DNA from: CBDFKB01 sp965248715
GTDB lineage: Bacteria > Pseudomonadota > Alphaproteobacteria > Rhizobiales > Rhizobiaceae
Length of the DNA stretch: 64,000 nucleotides
Direction: 5' to 3'
Assembly (NCBI GenBank): GCA_965248715.1
Contig: CBDFKB010000006.1
Span: 62,001-126,000, forward strand
Under the pieces are notes generated by a model. It saw only the letters and a list, made by a program, of their open reading frames with translations, searched no databases and was not told where the DNA came from. A program made the position numbers and the translations under genes. Below, piece after piece: positions 34,096-42,109 of the stretch; the stretch's first letter is position 1, and every line of letters starts with the position of its first letter.

Positions 34096-34919
34096 AATTT
34101 CTGTAGCAAATCAGATTCAGATTGAACGATCAAAGGATTGGAGATCTGGATGGCTCATTTGTTTTGGCTTTCTGACGCCCAATGGGCGGTGATTGAACCC
34201 CATTTACCCATGAACCAGCCCGGAGCACGTCGGGTGGATGACCGCCGGGTGATCTCGGGCATTATTCATGTGCTCAAAACAGGATGCCGATGGTGTGACT
34301 GCCCTGGCGAATACGGCCCTTCGACAACGATCTACAACCGCTTCAACCGCTGGTCCCGCCGTCGGTTCTGGGTCGATCTGGTGGAGGCATTGGCTACCTC
34401 AGGTGCGGTGACGAAGAGCACGTCCATCGACTCAACCTATATCAAGGCGCATCGTTCGGCACATGGCGGTAAAGGGGGGCGAAAATCCAGGCCATTGGCC
34501 CCTCGCGCGGTGGCCAAACCACCAAAATCCATGCCCTCACAGACGTCATAGGCCGCCCCTTTGCCTTCATGCTCACAGCAGGCAATGTATCGGACACCAA
34601 AGCCGCACCCACTTTGCTGACAGGTTTGAGGGGCGCACGATATGTTCTGGGCGACAAGGGATACGATGCGGATGCGCTTCGAAAAGCTTTGCGCAATGCG
34701 GCCATGGTTCCTGTGATCCCCGGCCGCTGCAATCGAAAACGCAAAATCATCTACGACAAAGCCCGCTACAAAGAACGCCACCTCATCGAAAATGCATTCT
34801 GCCGTCTCAAGGACTTTCGAAGAGTGGCAACCCGCTACGACAAACTCGCAAGAAACTTCCTGTCCGCCGTAGCGCTGGCAACACTCGTCGCCTTCTGGTT
34901 ATGATTGAGTCTGGACCCT
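34096..34919 (+). mobile_element. IS5-family (IS427-like) element with two-frame transposase
   Basis: About 824 bp; the ends carry imperfect inverted repeats (left tagcaaatcagattca, right complement tagggtccagactca) next to TAG. Identical 17-bp tagtcaaacaaactcaa sequences lie outside it at 34068-34084 and 34919-34935; the right one is the 3' end of a prs gene fragment. Boundaries are approximate. Confidence 0.6.
34150..34904 (+). CDS. IS5-family (IS427-like) transposase, orfA/orfB frameshift type
   Basis: The first frame encodes an N-terminal DUF4096 region (FWLSDAQWAVIEPHLP, CRWCDCPGEYGPSTTIYNRFNRW) and runs to 34551. The second, in the -1 frame, encodes the DDE domain (GPSRGGQTTKIHALTD, YVLGDKGYDADALRKAL, ENAFCRLKDFRRVATRYDK) and ends at 34904. 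The frames overlap at aaaggggggc (34471-34480), a plausible slippery sequence, so this is probably programmed -1 frameshifting, as in many IS427-group elements, rather than mutation. Confidence 0.8.
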
Positions 34920-35145
34920 AGTCAAACAAACTCAACACCGATTGCTCAAGAGCGGTCCGCCTTATGGCTTCTCCTATTAACTCGGCTACAGACAGAATTC
35001 GAATATTTTCTGCCTCATTGATTGATGTTGTAACTGCAATAGAATCTGTGATCACCAGCTCCTCCAGCTTGGATTCAGAAATCCAGTTGGAGGGTTCTAT
35101 TAACCGGCGAATTAGCGGCAACGAGTGTCGGGCAACATCGACCAC
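34918..35145 (-). pseudogene. prs: C-terminal fragment of ribose-phosphate pyrophosphokinase
   Basis: The minus-strand frame ends SESKLEELVITDSIAVT...IRILSVAELIGEAIRRT...SVLSLFD, clearly the last 50 or so residues of Prs (PRPP synthetase); the rest of the gene, including the ATP and ribose-5-phosphate sites, is missing. The homology starts at about 35085, just where a 33-bp sequence shared with 31738-31770 begins. The stop is the CTA at 34918-34920 at the edge of the IS element. A non-functional remnant left by rearrangement. Confidence 0.75.
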
Positions 35146-35309
35146 GACGGAAAAACTTTTGAGAAAATATCGAATGGAAAGCCGCAGATGAAATTGCAGC
35201 TATAGGCATTGTGAATACAAAAAGCCCGCCGATCCAATCGGCTGTTTTCGATCCATTCAGACCCTAATATCAACGGTATTTGCTATTGTTTGGATCCTAA
35301 CCCTAAATC

Positions 35310-35343
35310 GGTCCCTGCCCAGCGATGAAACCGGGCAGGGGCC
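35310..35343 (-). terminator. Hairpin downstream of cold-shock gene
   Basis: ggtccctgccc and gggcaggggcc pair across a 12-base loop, immediately after the cold-shock gene on the minus strand. GC-rich stem without a long U-run, so termination is probable but not certain. Confidence 0.55.
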
Positions 35344-35349
35344 AAATTG

Positions 35350-35565
35350 TTAGGACGCCATTTGAACGTTGGTCGCCTGTTTGCCACGGCCGCGCGGATC
35401 ATCTTCGATCTCAAACGTTACCGCATCGCCATCATTTAATGCCGGCAGGCCGGAGCGTTCAACGGCAGTAGCATGAACGAATACGTCCTTGCCGCCATCT
35501 TCCGGCGAAATGAAGCCGAAGCCACGGGTGTGATTGAAGAATTTTACAGTTCCGTTAACTCGCAT
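35350..35565 (-). CDS. Cold-shock domain protein
   Basis: A 71-residue single cold-shock domain. RNP1 is GFGFI (about 15-19) and RNP2 DVFVHATAV (about 27-35). It binds single-stranded RNA and DNA and acts as an RNA chaperone. ATG at 35565 (MRVNGTVKFF) follows a good GGAAAGGA; a start 18 codons upstream was rejected because the extra residues are not family-like. The leader between 35566 and 35780 is long and unannotated, as is usual for cold-shock genes. Confidence 0.92.
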   Translation of the reverse strand: MRVNGTVKFFNHTRGFGFISPEDGGKDVFVHATAVERSGLPALNDGDAVTFEIEDDPRGRGKQATNVQMAS

Positions 35566-35779
35566 TTGGGGGTCCTTTCCCGATTTAGTTTGCAAGTGTT
35601 GCTTGGAGTTTGAATCCACGTCGGCGCCTTTATTGGCGAGGTGTGGGTCACAGATCGTCGGGAAGGGGCGGCAAAATGCAAACGGTGGACGTAGCGGCCA
35701 GGTTCCAGTATCATTTTCGCTAGAACGCGGCTCTAATGCTGGCAGACGGGGGTTTTCTTGGTATCTGGCGTAAACGGCA

Positions 35780-35863
35780 CTGTCGGTTCTCGGACAAGAA
35801 TACGCGACAAAACAAATAGATAGAGCACTATTTGCGATTCACAAATGGCGAAAAGTGCGCTAG
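35780..35863 (+). repeat. RIME-like repeat, divergent truncated copy
   Basis: Inverse of the variant at 16807-16908: linker gcgacaaaacaaatagatag followed by the palindrome gcactatttgcgattcacaa, then atggcgaaaagtgc, ending in CTAG (35860-35863). One palindrome is degenerate. The final CTAG supplies the TAG stop of the pmtA-like gene. Confidence 0.65.
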
Positions 35864-36498
35864 CTTGTTTTGGCCTTGGTTAGAACCAGAAATGTCATCA
35901 TACCAAGCGGCGGCAAAGTTTTTTGTTCTTCGACCACCAGTGTCTGCTCGTGTAGGACCATCTCGATCTTGAAATCCGAATGCCAACCGATGATGTTGGC
36001 GAAAGGTGCAGATACCCGTTCGAGAAATGCTAATACCCCCTGCGTGCGCACAAAGTGATTTGTAATTACCACTTTGCCGCCCGGTTTCAGCACCCGTGCA
36101 ATTTCGGCCATCACTTTTTCCGACTCCGGCACCACCGACAGCACATGCATAGCGGCAATGGTGTCAAAGGAGTTATCCGGGAAATCGAGCATTCGGGCGT
36201 CCATCTGCAGCAGTGCCACCACCTGCTTCAGTTTCATGCGCAGCACCTTGCTCCGGGCCTTTGCCAGCATCTTTGTGCTGAAATCAATCCCTGTAACCTG
36301 CAGGTCGGGTTTGTAGTGTTGCAGGGAAAGTCCGGTGCCAACGCCAACTTCAAGCACGGTACCTGTCAGGTTATTGATATACTCGACCGCCCGGCACCTG
36401 CCGACATTGGTCACCACACCAAAGGTTTTGTCATAGACTGGGGCCCAGCGGGCATAGGAGGTTTGAACTGCTTCGATATCCACTCTATTTTCCTTCAT
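35860..36498 (-). CDS. pmtA: Phosphatidylethanolamine N-methyltransferase PmtA-like
   Basis: A 212-residue class I SAM methyltransferase: start MKENRVDIEAVQTSYARWAPVYD, motif I VLEVGVGTGLSL (about 49-60), acidic loop VTGIDFS, and motif LQMDARMLDFPDNSFD. It is the bacterial (Rhodobacter-type) enzyme that methylates phosphatidylethanolamine to phosphatidylcholine at the inner membrane surface. ATG at 36498 lies inside the 3' end of pssA (14-bp overlap), so translation is coupled; an in-frame start at 36567 was rejected. The stop codon lies in the CTAG end of a repeat, so the C-terminus may have been modified. Confidence 0.85.
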   Translation of the reverse strand: MKENRVDIEAVQTSYARWAPVYDKTFGVVTNVGRCRAVEYINNLTGTVLEVGVGTGLSLQHYKPDLQVTGIDFSTKMLAKARSKVLRMKLKQVVALLQMDARMLDFPDNSFDTIAAMHVLSVVPESEKVMAEIARVLKPGGKVVITNHFVRTQGVLAFLERVSAPFANIIGWHSDFKIEMVLHEQTLVVEEQKTLPPLGMMTFLVLTKAKTS

Positions 36499-37249
36499 TA
36501 AATTTAGGCGGTTGCTTCGAAAGCAAGTACCAAGCCACCATTCCAATATATCCAAGACAAAGGACAATCAGGGTGATCCAAGCATAGGTCAGCACGGCGG
36601 CCCCAACAAACGCAAAGCCAACCAAGAGGAATTTTACATTCGTGCGCGATACTCGGGTGGTTTTGAACGACCAAGTGGGTATGGGGCTGATCATCGCCAA
36701 ACCAACTACAACCATGTAGGCGCAAATGATGAAACCGGGCAGCAGGGGTGTTTGGGAAAAAGCAAAGGACACGTACATCGGCAACATAACCAGCAGCGCA
36801 CCTGCTGGTGAGGGAACGCCAACAAAATGGGCGCTTGGTTCGGCCTGGTCACTGTCATGGTCGGTTTTGCTGTCGACGTTGAACCGAGCCAGTCGCAAAA
36901 CGCAGCACACTGCATAGATCAGAACCGAAATCCATGCGGCACTGCGCATGTCCTGCAAGGCCCAGAAATAGACCACCATCGGCGGGGCAACCCCAAAATT
37001 CACAAAATCCGCCAGCGAATCTAGTTCGGCACCCATTTTGCTGTCACTGCTCAGCATTCGTGCCAATCTTCCATCGAGCCCATCGAGAATACAGGCCGCC
37101 ACGATCAACTGCACCGCCAGCACGTAGTTGCCCTGAACCCCGAAGCGGATTGCCGTCAGGCCCGCACAAATAGCCGTGATTGTCAGCATATTCGGGATTA
37201 ACTGAACCAGTGCAAAGTCGCTTATGGTTTTTTGTGGGGCTTGGGTCAT
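36485..37249 (-). CDS. pssA: CDP-diacylglycerol-serine O-phosphatidyltransferase
   Basis: A 254-residue membrane enzyme of the CDP-alcohol phosphatidyltransferase family. The signature DGLDGRLARMLSSDSKMGAE (about 57-76) continuing LDSLAD keeps all the Asp residues of the DGx2ARx8Gx3Dx3D motif. About seven hydrophobic spans. It makes phosphatidylserine from CDP-diacylglycerol and serine. It starts 12 bases after psd and overlaps pmtA, giving an operon for the route phosphatidylserine to phosphatidylethanolamine to phosphatidylcholine. Confidence 0.93.
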   Translation of the reverse strand: MTQAPQKTISDFALVQLIPNMLTITAICAGLTAIRFGVQGNYVLAVQLIVAACILDGLDGRLARMLSSDSKMGAELDSLADFVNFGVAPPMVVYFWALQDMRSAAWISVLIYAVCCVLRLARFNVDSKTDHDSDQAEPSAHFVGVPSPAGALLVMLPMYVSFAFSQTPLLPGFIICAYMVVVGLAMISPIPTWSFKTTRVSRTNVKFLLVGFAFVGAAVLTYAWITLIVLCLGYIGMVAWYLLSKQPPKFNEGK

Positions 37250-37261
37250 TGATCTGTCACT

Positions 37262-37936
37262 CTAGCTGCCACCGGAAGCGTTCAGGTCAGCCAGCACTGT
37301 TTCGCCTGCAACCATTGTCTGCCCGATGCTGACCACAGGCACCACGCCGGGTGGCAGAAATACATCAAGACGAGAGCCGAACCGGATCAGGCCAAACCGG
37401 TCGCCGGTTTGCAACTGCTGGCCCGGTTTCGCGAAACAGATAATGCGCCGGGCAACCAATCCGGCTATCTGCACAACTGCCAGCTCGCTGCCATCGGACA
37501 TCCGCACACAAAGGCTGTTGCGCTCATTATCTGCGCTGGCCTTGTCCAAAGAAGCATTAAAGAACTTTCCCGGGCGATAGGCCACCGAAGTGATTTCACC
37601 CGCAATTGGAGCTCGGTTCACGTGGCAGTTAAAAACACTCATGAACACGCTCACACGAATTAGGGCAATATCTGCCATACCCAACTCAGCCGGGGGAACA
37701 GCCGGTTCGATCAGCGACACAATGCCATCCGCCGGGCTTACAATCAGCCCTGGGCGCAAAGGTGTTACCCGTTCTGGATCGCGGAAGAAGTAATAGCACC
37801 AGATGGTCAGGCCAACACCGCTCCAACCCAAAACCGATGAGATCAGGAACAAGCCAACGGTGACGGTGGCAAAGATGGCGACGAATTTGATGCCTTCCGG
37901 ATGCATCGGCTTGATGAATGTGGCAAGCATATTCAT
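37262..37936 (-). CDS. psd: Phosphatidylserine decarboxylase proenzyme (short, archaeal-type)
   Basis: A 224-residue PSD-A-type protein: N-terminal membrane anchor (about 18-50), FFRDPERVTP (about 50-59), VSPADGIV (about 67-74), FMSVFNCHVNRAPI (about 98-111) and the self-cleavage region GLIRFGSRLDVFLP (about 182-195), where Ser in FGS becomes the pyruvoyl group. It decarboxylates phosphatidylserine to phosphatidylethanolamine. First gene of the psd-pssA-pmtA operon. Confidence 0.93.
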   Translation of the reverse strand: MNMLATFIKPMHPEGIKFVAIFATVTVGLFLISSVLGWSGVGLTIWCYYFFRDPERVTPLRPGLIVSPADGIVSLIEPAVPPAELGMADIALIRVSVFMSVFNCHVNRAPIAGEITSVAYRPGKFFNASLDKASADNERNSLCVRMSDGSELAVVQIAGLVARRIICFAKPGQQLQTGDRFGLIRFGSRLDVFLPPGVVPVVSIGQTMVAGETVLADLNASGGS

Positions 37937-38062
37937 TATGGCTTCCCCGAGCGGTAAGTTGAGCCACTCTCATAAGGTGGTCTGGGCTGAACGCAAGAGT
38001 ATTCTTGGATGCGTACCAAGGCAGTGCGATAGTTCTATAGGTGGTTGGAGGTTTTGGGTTCA

Positions 38063-38138
38063 CTTCGTCGCGCTATCTCTTAGTTTATGCGTGTCATTTT
38101 TCCCAAAACCGGTGCCCACTTTTGGGTGACACGCTCTA
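38063..38138 (-). repeat. RIME-like repeat, truncated copy
   Basis: From cttcgtcgcgctatctctta to gtgacacgctcta: linker plus the cccaaaaccgg palindrome; the other palindrome is missing. It lies in the 496-bp gap between psd and the cupin gene. Confidence 0.75.
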
Positions 38139-38233
38139 TCCTGCGCCGAAATAGATCACGACCCACCGACCCCGCCCGGTATCGCGATAGCGACCGTCTC
38201 ATGCTTGCCGCAAAGCGGGGATGGTATGTGGCC

Positions 38234-38273
38234 GGTCTCGTCATTTGTTGGGAGCGCAGCAAATGACGAGACC
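38234..38273. terminator. 14-bp perfect hairpin in intergenic region
   Basis: ggtctcgtcatttg (38234-38247) pairs perfectly with caaatgacgagacc (38260-38273) around a 12-base loop. It is followed directly by gagcccttttc, the same half-site as the end of the element at 770-1083. It may be a terminator for the cupin gene (minus strand) or an element remnant. The rest of 37937-38432 has nothing recognisable. Confidence 0.45.
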
Positions 38274-38432
38274 GAGCCCTTTTCAGTCCTTGGGATGATG
38301 TTGCGAGTAGAAAGTGTTGGCCAATCACCGCACCCAATCATGGCCCGAAGCAGCCCAATTTGCATTCGGCCTCCTGATATGGGTTTGTTATAGGAGGCCT
38401 CTTGCAATTTTTGCAATTATGCCAAGGCGTTG

Positions 38433-38882
38433 TTATTCGATTGGCATGAAATCAAACTTTGAATCAGCGAAAAAGAAAAACTCGCACGGTATGTCGGAGA
38501 CACAAGCGGTCGAGTGAACAGAGTTAGCGGGCACGTACCAATATGATCCAGCCGCCATTTTTGGCGGATCTTTTTGGTCTTTGAACGGATTGGTCATTAT
38601 CCCTTTCAATACAACTCCATGATAGGCGCCTGAATGGGTGTGAATCCCGGAATCAAAGTTTGCGGGAAACTTGCCAAATGTTCCGTGCATCCCCTTCGAC
38701 ATGTCACCAAAGGCGTCAGCCATCTGAATGGCTGGGTTGATGTTCACGTATTTGAGTTGAGCTTTTGGCAGAGCGACATCTTTCGATGGGTCAAACTGCG
38801 AGCCCGCAAGTGCCGAGCCATTGGCAAGCGCTAGAGAGCAGGCAGCGGAGATTGTGAGAATTTTGAGATGTGAGAGTTTCAT
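38433..38882 (-). CDS. Secreted cupin (DUF4437-like) protein
   Basis: A 149-residue protein with a clear signal peptide (hydrophobic 7-24, cleavage near ALAGS). The mature part has a cupin-like core with HTHSGAYHGVVLKG (about 79-92) and WYVPANSVHSTACVS (about 115-129), giving His metal ligands. It is divergent from an AraC-type gene 179 bp away, a common pairing of a regulator with its target. The enzymatic role is unknown. Confidence 0.72.
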   Translation of the reverse strand: MKLSHLKILTISAACSLALANGSALAGSQFDPSKDVALPKAQLKYVNINPAIQMADAFGDMSKGMHGTFGKFPANFDSGIHTHSGAYHGVVLKGIMTNPFKDQKDPPKMAAGSYWYVPANSVHSTACVSDIPCEFFFFADSKFDFMPIE

Positions 38883-39061
38883 CGGTTTCTTCCTTGTGGT
38901 TTCAAATACACCACAGAAAGCATATCGACAGTTATTTGGATGATGAATTACAGATAGTCCGGAAAAACAAACTCAAAGTCCATTTGATCCACCGAATTTG
39001 TTGATTCATGCTGTGTTGAGGTGGTAAGTATTCGATCCAAGTGAATTGCGAGAACAGCGAC

Positions 39062-39979
39062 ATGCCAGACGCTCTAAGCGAGGTCATGCAGCGAATTAGA
39101 TTGAAAAGCTGCGTATACTTTCAGCGAGATTTCCATTCACCCTGGGCTATGAAAATCGAAGGTACTGGCTATGCACAGTTTCACGTCATCACGCGTGGCA
39201 GCTGCGTTGTAATAACCGATGGTCAATCCTACGAATGTTCAACCGGAGACGTGTTGCTTTTTCCGCATGGGCTCAGTCACGTTCTTGCAGATCATCCTGA
39301 TAGCAAGCCCTTGTCGGGCGCTGAAGTGATGAACTCTTTCGATGGAGAGAGCCCGTGTTTTGCCAAGGGTGGGTCCCCAACCCGCGTCATTTGTGGCCAT
39401 TTTGAATATCGGACCGACATTCACCACCCGCTGATAGATGACCTGCCGGAACTGGTTCATGTCAAAACCATGGAAATTCTCGGCGAAAATCCCAATACAA
39501 CCGTATTACCATTGATCATGGGAGAGCTTTCCAAGCGCAGACCGGGCCAATCGCTGATTGTTGAACGATATGCTGAAATACTGCTCATTCACACGCTCCG
39601 TCTACATTACGCCGAAACGAAGCATCCGACGGGTTTTTATACAGCACTGGCAGATGAACGGCTTGAGCGGGCAATATCCCTAATACACTCGGACTTCGCA
39701 TCGCCAATCGGCTTGGCTGACTTGGCCGGCAGCGCGGCCATGTCGAGGTCAGCATTTGCCCAACAATTTAAGCACAAAGTGCGTATTTCTCCGATCGAAT
39801 ATCTGTCGAAGTGGCGGATGCTGGTGGCGGAGGAGTTGTTGAAAACCACTGAGTTGACCGTTGTCCGAGTAGCTGAAAAAGTTGGGTACGAATCCGACAT
39901 CTCCTTCGCGCGAGCGTTTAAGCGCGAATACGGCGTCACACCATCATCATTTCGCAAATGGCAGTTCGAGCGAGAATGA
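39062..39979 (+). CDS. AraC-family regulator with N-terminal cupin domain
   Basis: A 305-residue protein: cupin-type sensor domain (about 1-175, with YAQFHVITRGSCVVITDG and SYECSTGDVLLFPHGLSHVL) followed by an AraC double helix-turn-helix (about 200-300: IGLADLAGSAAMSRSAFAQQFKHKV and TVVRVAEKVGYESDISFARAFKREYG). ATG at 39062 is chosen; a GTG at 39041 would add 7 residues. It probably regulates the divergent secreted cupin gene through the 179-bp spacer. Confidence 0.85.
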   Translation: MPDALSEVMQRIRLKSCVYFQRDFHSPWAMKIEGTGYAQFHVITRGSCVVITDGQSYECSTGDVLLFPHGLSHVLADHPDSKPLSGAEVMNSFDGESPCFAKGGSPTRVICGHFEYRTDIHHPLIDDLPELVHVKTMEILGENPNTTVLPLIMGELSKRRPGQSLIVERYAEILLIHTLRLHYAETKHPTGFYTALADERLERAISLIHSDFASPIGLADLAGSAAMSRSAFAQQFKHKVRISPIEYLSKWRMLVAEELLKTTELTVVRVAEKVGYESDISFARAFKREYGVTPSSFRKWQFERE

Positions 39980-40046
39980 TTTGGAAGATAACTATCAGAA
40001 ATTTAGGCGGCGCAGTTGGCCTTAATACCAAGGGAAATTACTATTA

Positions 40047-40130
40047 CGCCTTGGTCTGGCCGACCAACAGAAAAGCCCAACAAAGTCCACAGGGCGCAAA
40101 AGATCGGCCTGCGGTGGGTCAAACCTTGCG
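40047..40130 (+). repeat. Solo copy of coding-capable repeat core
   Basis: From cgccttggtctggccgacca to ggtgggtcaaacc; about 80% identical to the inner part of the element at 23960-24224 (minus orientation there), but without its 33-bp ends. Read in one frame it gives TPWSGRP, PNKV and AQKIGLRWVK. It lies between the AraC and EamA genes. Confidence 0.65.
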
Positions 40131-40158
40131 CCGAAACAGGTCACGCCCACCGGCCTGC

Positions 40159-41040
40159 TCACCGCTCGGCCAGCAGCATCAACAGCGCTGCGACCGTCGC
40201 CGCCGCCCCGAGCCAGACCGCCGGCGCTACCCAGCCATGGCCAAACACGCCTTCCTGTATGATCACGAAGCTCGGCACCAAATAGCCATAAGCCATTACC
40301 TTGGCCGACGGCAGGCGCAGCGTCGCATATTGCACCAGGAAAAAGGTAAACGCGGTGGTAGCCACGCCAAGATAGACAATCGCCGCCCAGGCAACCCACG
40401 GCAGGGTTGACCACCAGGTGTCCACCACGTCGCCGGCGCCATAAATTGCGGTCACCACCAAGCCACCAACCAAGGTCGCAAATGTGTAGACCAGCACCGG
40501 TTCGTCGCGCCGGGTCATGCGCACAAGCGGGGTATAGAGCGCATGCATGGCGCACCCGGTCAGGAAGATCGCCTCACCACGACCAAGTGCCAGACCAAGG
40601 ATCGCTGCCACATCAGCGCGAAAGATTACCCAGATTGCGCCGAGCGCCGCCAACAACAACGAAATAGCCATCACCGGGGTGGTGATCTGGCGCATCAAGA
40701 GGAAGGCAAAGCCGGCACTCATAACCGGGGTCAAGGTGAATACCGCGCCGGTGGAAATCGGATCGGTGATTTGCAGCGCCTCGAACATGGTGATGAAATA
40801 GCCGGCCATCAAACCGCCGAGCAGCGGGAAACGCCACAGCGCGGTAAAATGGCTCGCTCGCATTTTCGGCCAGGCGATCACGCCGATAACGCAAACCGCA
40901 AGCGCGAACCGCGCCGCCGTCAGCGCCGCCGGGTCGATGTGCGGTGCCGCCAGATCGCCCAGCGTAAACGAGATCGAAATTAGCACCGCGAACAACAACA
41001 TCGCCGCGTGACCGCGCAGCGCTTCTGAGCGTTCATTCAT
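40159..41040 (-). CDS. EamA/DMT-family transporter
   Basis: A 293-residue protein with ten hydrophobic segments in two EamA repeats (about 10-140 and 155-290). Conserved elements such as LTAARFALAVCVIGVIAWP and ALQITDPISTGAVFTLTPVMSAGFAFLLM (about 70-98) match the family. It probably exports a small metabolite; no neighbour suggests a substrate. Convergent with the AraC gene. Confidence 0.87.
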   Translation of the reverse strand: MNERSEALRGHAAMLLFAVLISISFTLGDLAAPHIDPAALTAARFALAVCVIGVIAWPKMRASHFTALWRFPLLGGLMAGYFITMFEALQITDPISTGAVFTLTPVMSAGFAFLLMRQITTPVMAISLLLAALGAIWVIFRADVAAILGLALGRGEAIFLTGCAMHALYTPLVRMTRRDEPVLVYTFATLVGGLVVTAIYGAGDVVDTWWSTLPWVAWAAIVYLGVATTAFTFFLVQYATLRLPSAKVMAYGYLVPSFVIIQEGVFGHGWVAPAVWLGAAATVAALLMLLAER

Positions 41041-41142
41041 GGTATGTCTGCTGCTCTAACGATGATTGCCGAACAAATTCGTCCGCTGGTCTGATCAATT
41101 CCCAGTAACTTCGGTTTCGCCGCTGACCGGTAAATTCGCGCA

Positions 41143-41397
41143 CTATGCGCCCTTGGCAGGAGCTACACCGGCAGTATCCGCCGCTGCCTCGATCGGCTCC
41201 GCCAGGTTGCCCAATTCTTGTTGGATGTCCTTCTCCAATCTGCGCAGCAAGGTTTGGCGGGCTTCTTCGCGCTCTTCGAGCAAACGAAGCCCGGCGCGCA
41301 TTACTTCAGACACGCCGCTAAAGCGTCCGCTTGCAATCAGATCAGCAATGAATTTCTGCTGATGTTCCGTTAGCGAGATACTTGGATTTCTCGACAT
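41143..41397 (-). CDS. parD: ParD-family antitoxin (orphan)
   Basis: An 84-residue ribbon-helix-helix antitoxin: SISLTEHQQKFIADLIASGRFSGVSEVMRAGLRLLEERE (about 6-44) is the classic ParD/CC2985-type domain, followed by a disordered tail that would wrap a ParE toxin. No ParE-like gene follows: the next 100 bp are non-coding and then comes the EamA gene. It is either a relic or acts in trans. A perfect palindrome lies just upstream. Confidence 0.82.
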   Translation of the reverse strand: MSRNPSISLTEHQQKFIADLIASGRFSGVSEVMRAGLRLLEEREEARQTLLRRLEKDIQQELGNLAEPIEAAADTAGVAPAKGA

Positions 41398-41416
41398 GCC
41401 GACCTCCGTAACCTAT

Positions 41417-41433
41417 GTCGCTATAATAGCGAC
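41417..41433 (-). promoter_or_regulatory. Palindromic operator/promoter of parD
   Basis: gtcgctataatagcgac is a perfect 17-nt palindrome 20 bases upstream of the parD start. It includes tataat, usable as a -10 box, so binding of the ribbon-helix-helix protein here would block transcription, the usual autoregulation of ParD. Confidence 0.6.
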
Positions 41434-41447
41434 AATTACCAAAATTC

Positions 41448-42083
41448 TCAATCGCGAAGAATATTGGCTTGCGCCTGTTTGGCACCTTCCGTTTCCATCA
41501 ACGCCCAATCGATCGCGTTTTCCAGCCGGTCGTCACCCCAAAACAATTCGTCGCCGACGGTAAAAGACGGCGCACCGAAAATGCCAAGGGTTTCGGCCCG
41601 CTCGGTCTGAGCACGCAACGCCAGTTTGTTGTTGTCTGCAAGTGCCATTGCCAGCACCTGATCCGGGTCATGGCTACATTCCCTAATGGTTTGGCGCAAA
41701 TTATCTTCGCTGCCGATCGCCGGCCCACCGCTCCAGTGGCGGCCAAACACCCCACGGCTGAACCCGCCGCACCAACCTTCGCGCGCCGCCACCATCGCCA
41801 CTCTTGCTGTCATCAGCGAATTGGGTGGAAATACGCTCGGCTTGACGAATGGGATGCCATGTTTGGATGCTTGGCGTTCAATGTCGCGCCACATATAGGC
41901 GAGTTTGTCGGCGAAAGGCAGGAATGGGCCCTGGTCCATGCCTTTCTTTACGAAGATCGGCATCAGCAAAAACGGCCGCCAGATGATCTCAACGCCCTTT
42001 TTGCGCGCAACTTCCTCGACCCGCATCACCGACAAATAGGCGTACGAACTGCCATATTCGAGCCAGAAATCGACTTGTGTCAT
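41448..42083 (-). CDS. 2-hydroxychromene-2-carboxylate isomerase / DsbA-family oxidoreductase
   Basis: A 211-residue kappa-GST/HCCA-isomerase-type thioredoxin-fold protein. FWLEYGSSYAYLS (about 6-18) has the Ser that replaces the redox Cys; WRPFLLMPIF (about 36-45) and IFGAPSFTVGDELFWGDDRLE (about 168-188, with cis-Pro) complete the active site. Family members isomerise a GSH-linked intermediate in naphthalene breakdown, but many have unknown substrates. It starts 26 bases downstream of the preA stop and is likely co-transcribed with it. Confidence 0.83.
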   Translation of the reverse strand: MTQVDFWLEYGSSYAYLSVMRVEEVARKKGVEIIWRPFLLMPIFVKKGMDQGPFLPFADKLAYMWRDIERQASKHGIPFVKPSVFPPNSLMTARVAMVAAREGWCGGFSRGVFGRHWSGGPAIGSEDNLRQTIRECSHDPDQVLAMALADNNKLALRAQTERAETLGIFGAPSFTVGDELFWGDDRLENAIDWALMETEGAKQAQANILRD

Positions 42084-42109
42084 GACCGCAGCCCATTCGG
42101 TTTTGTCAC

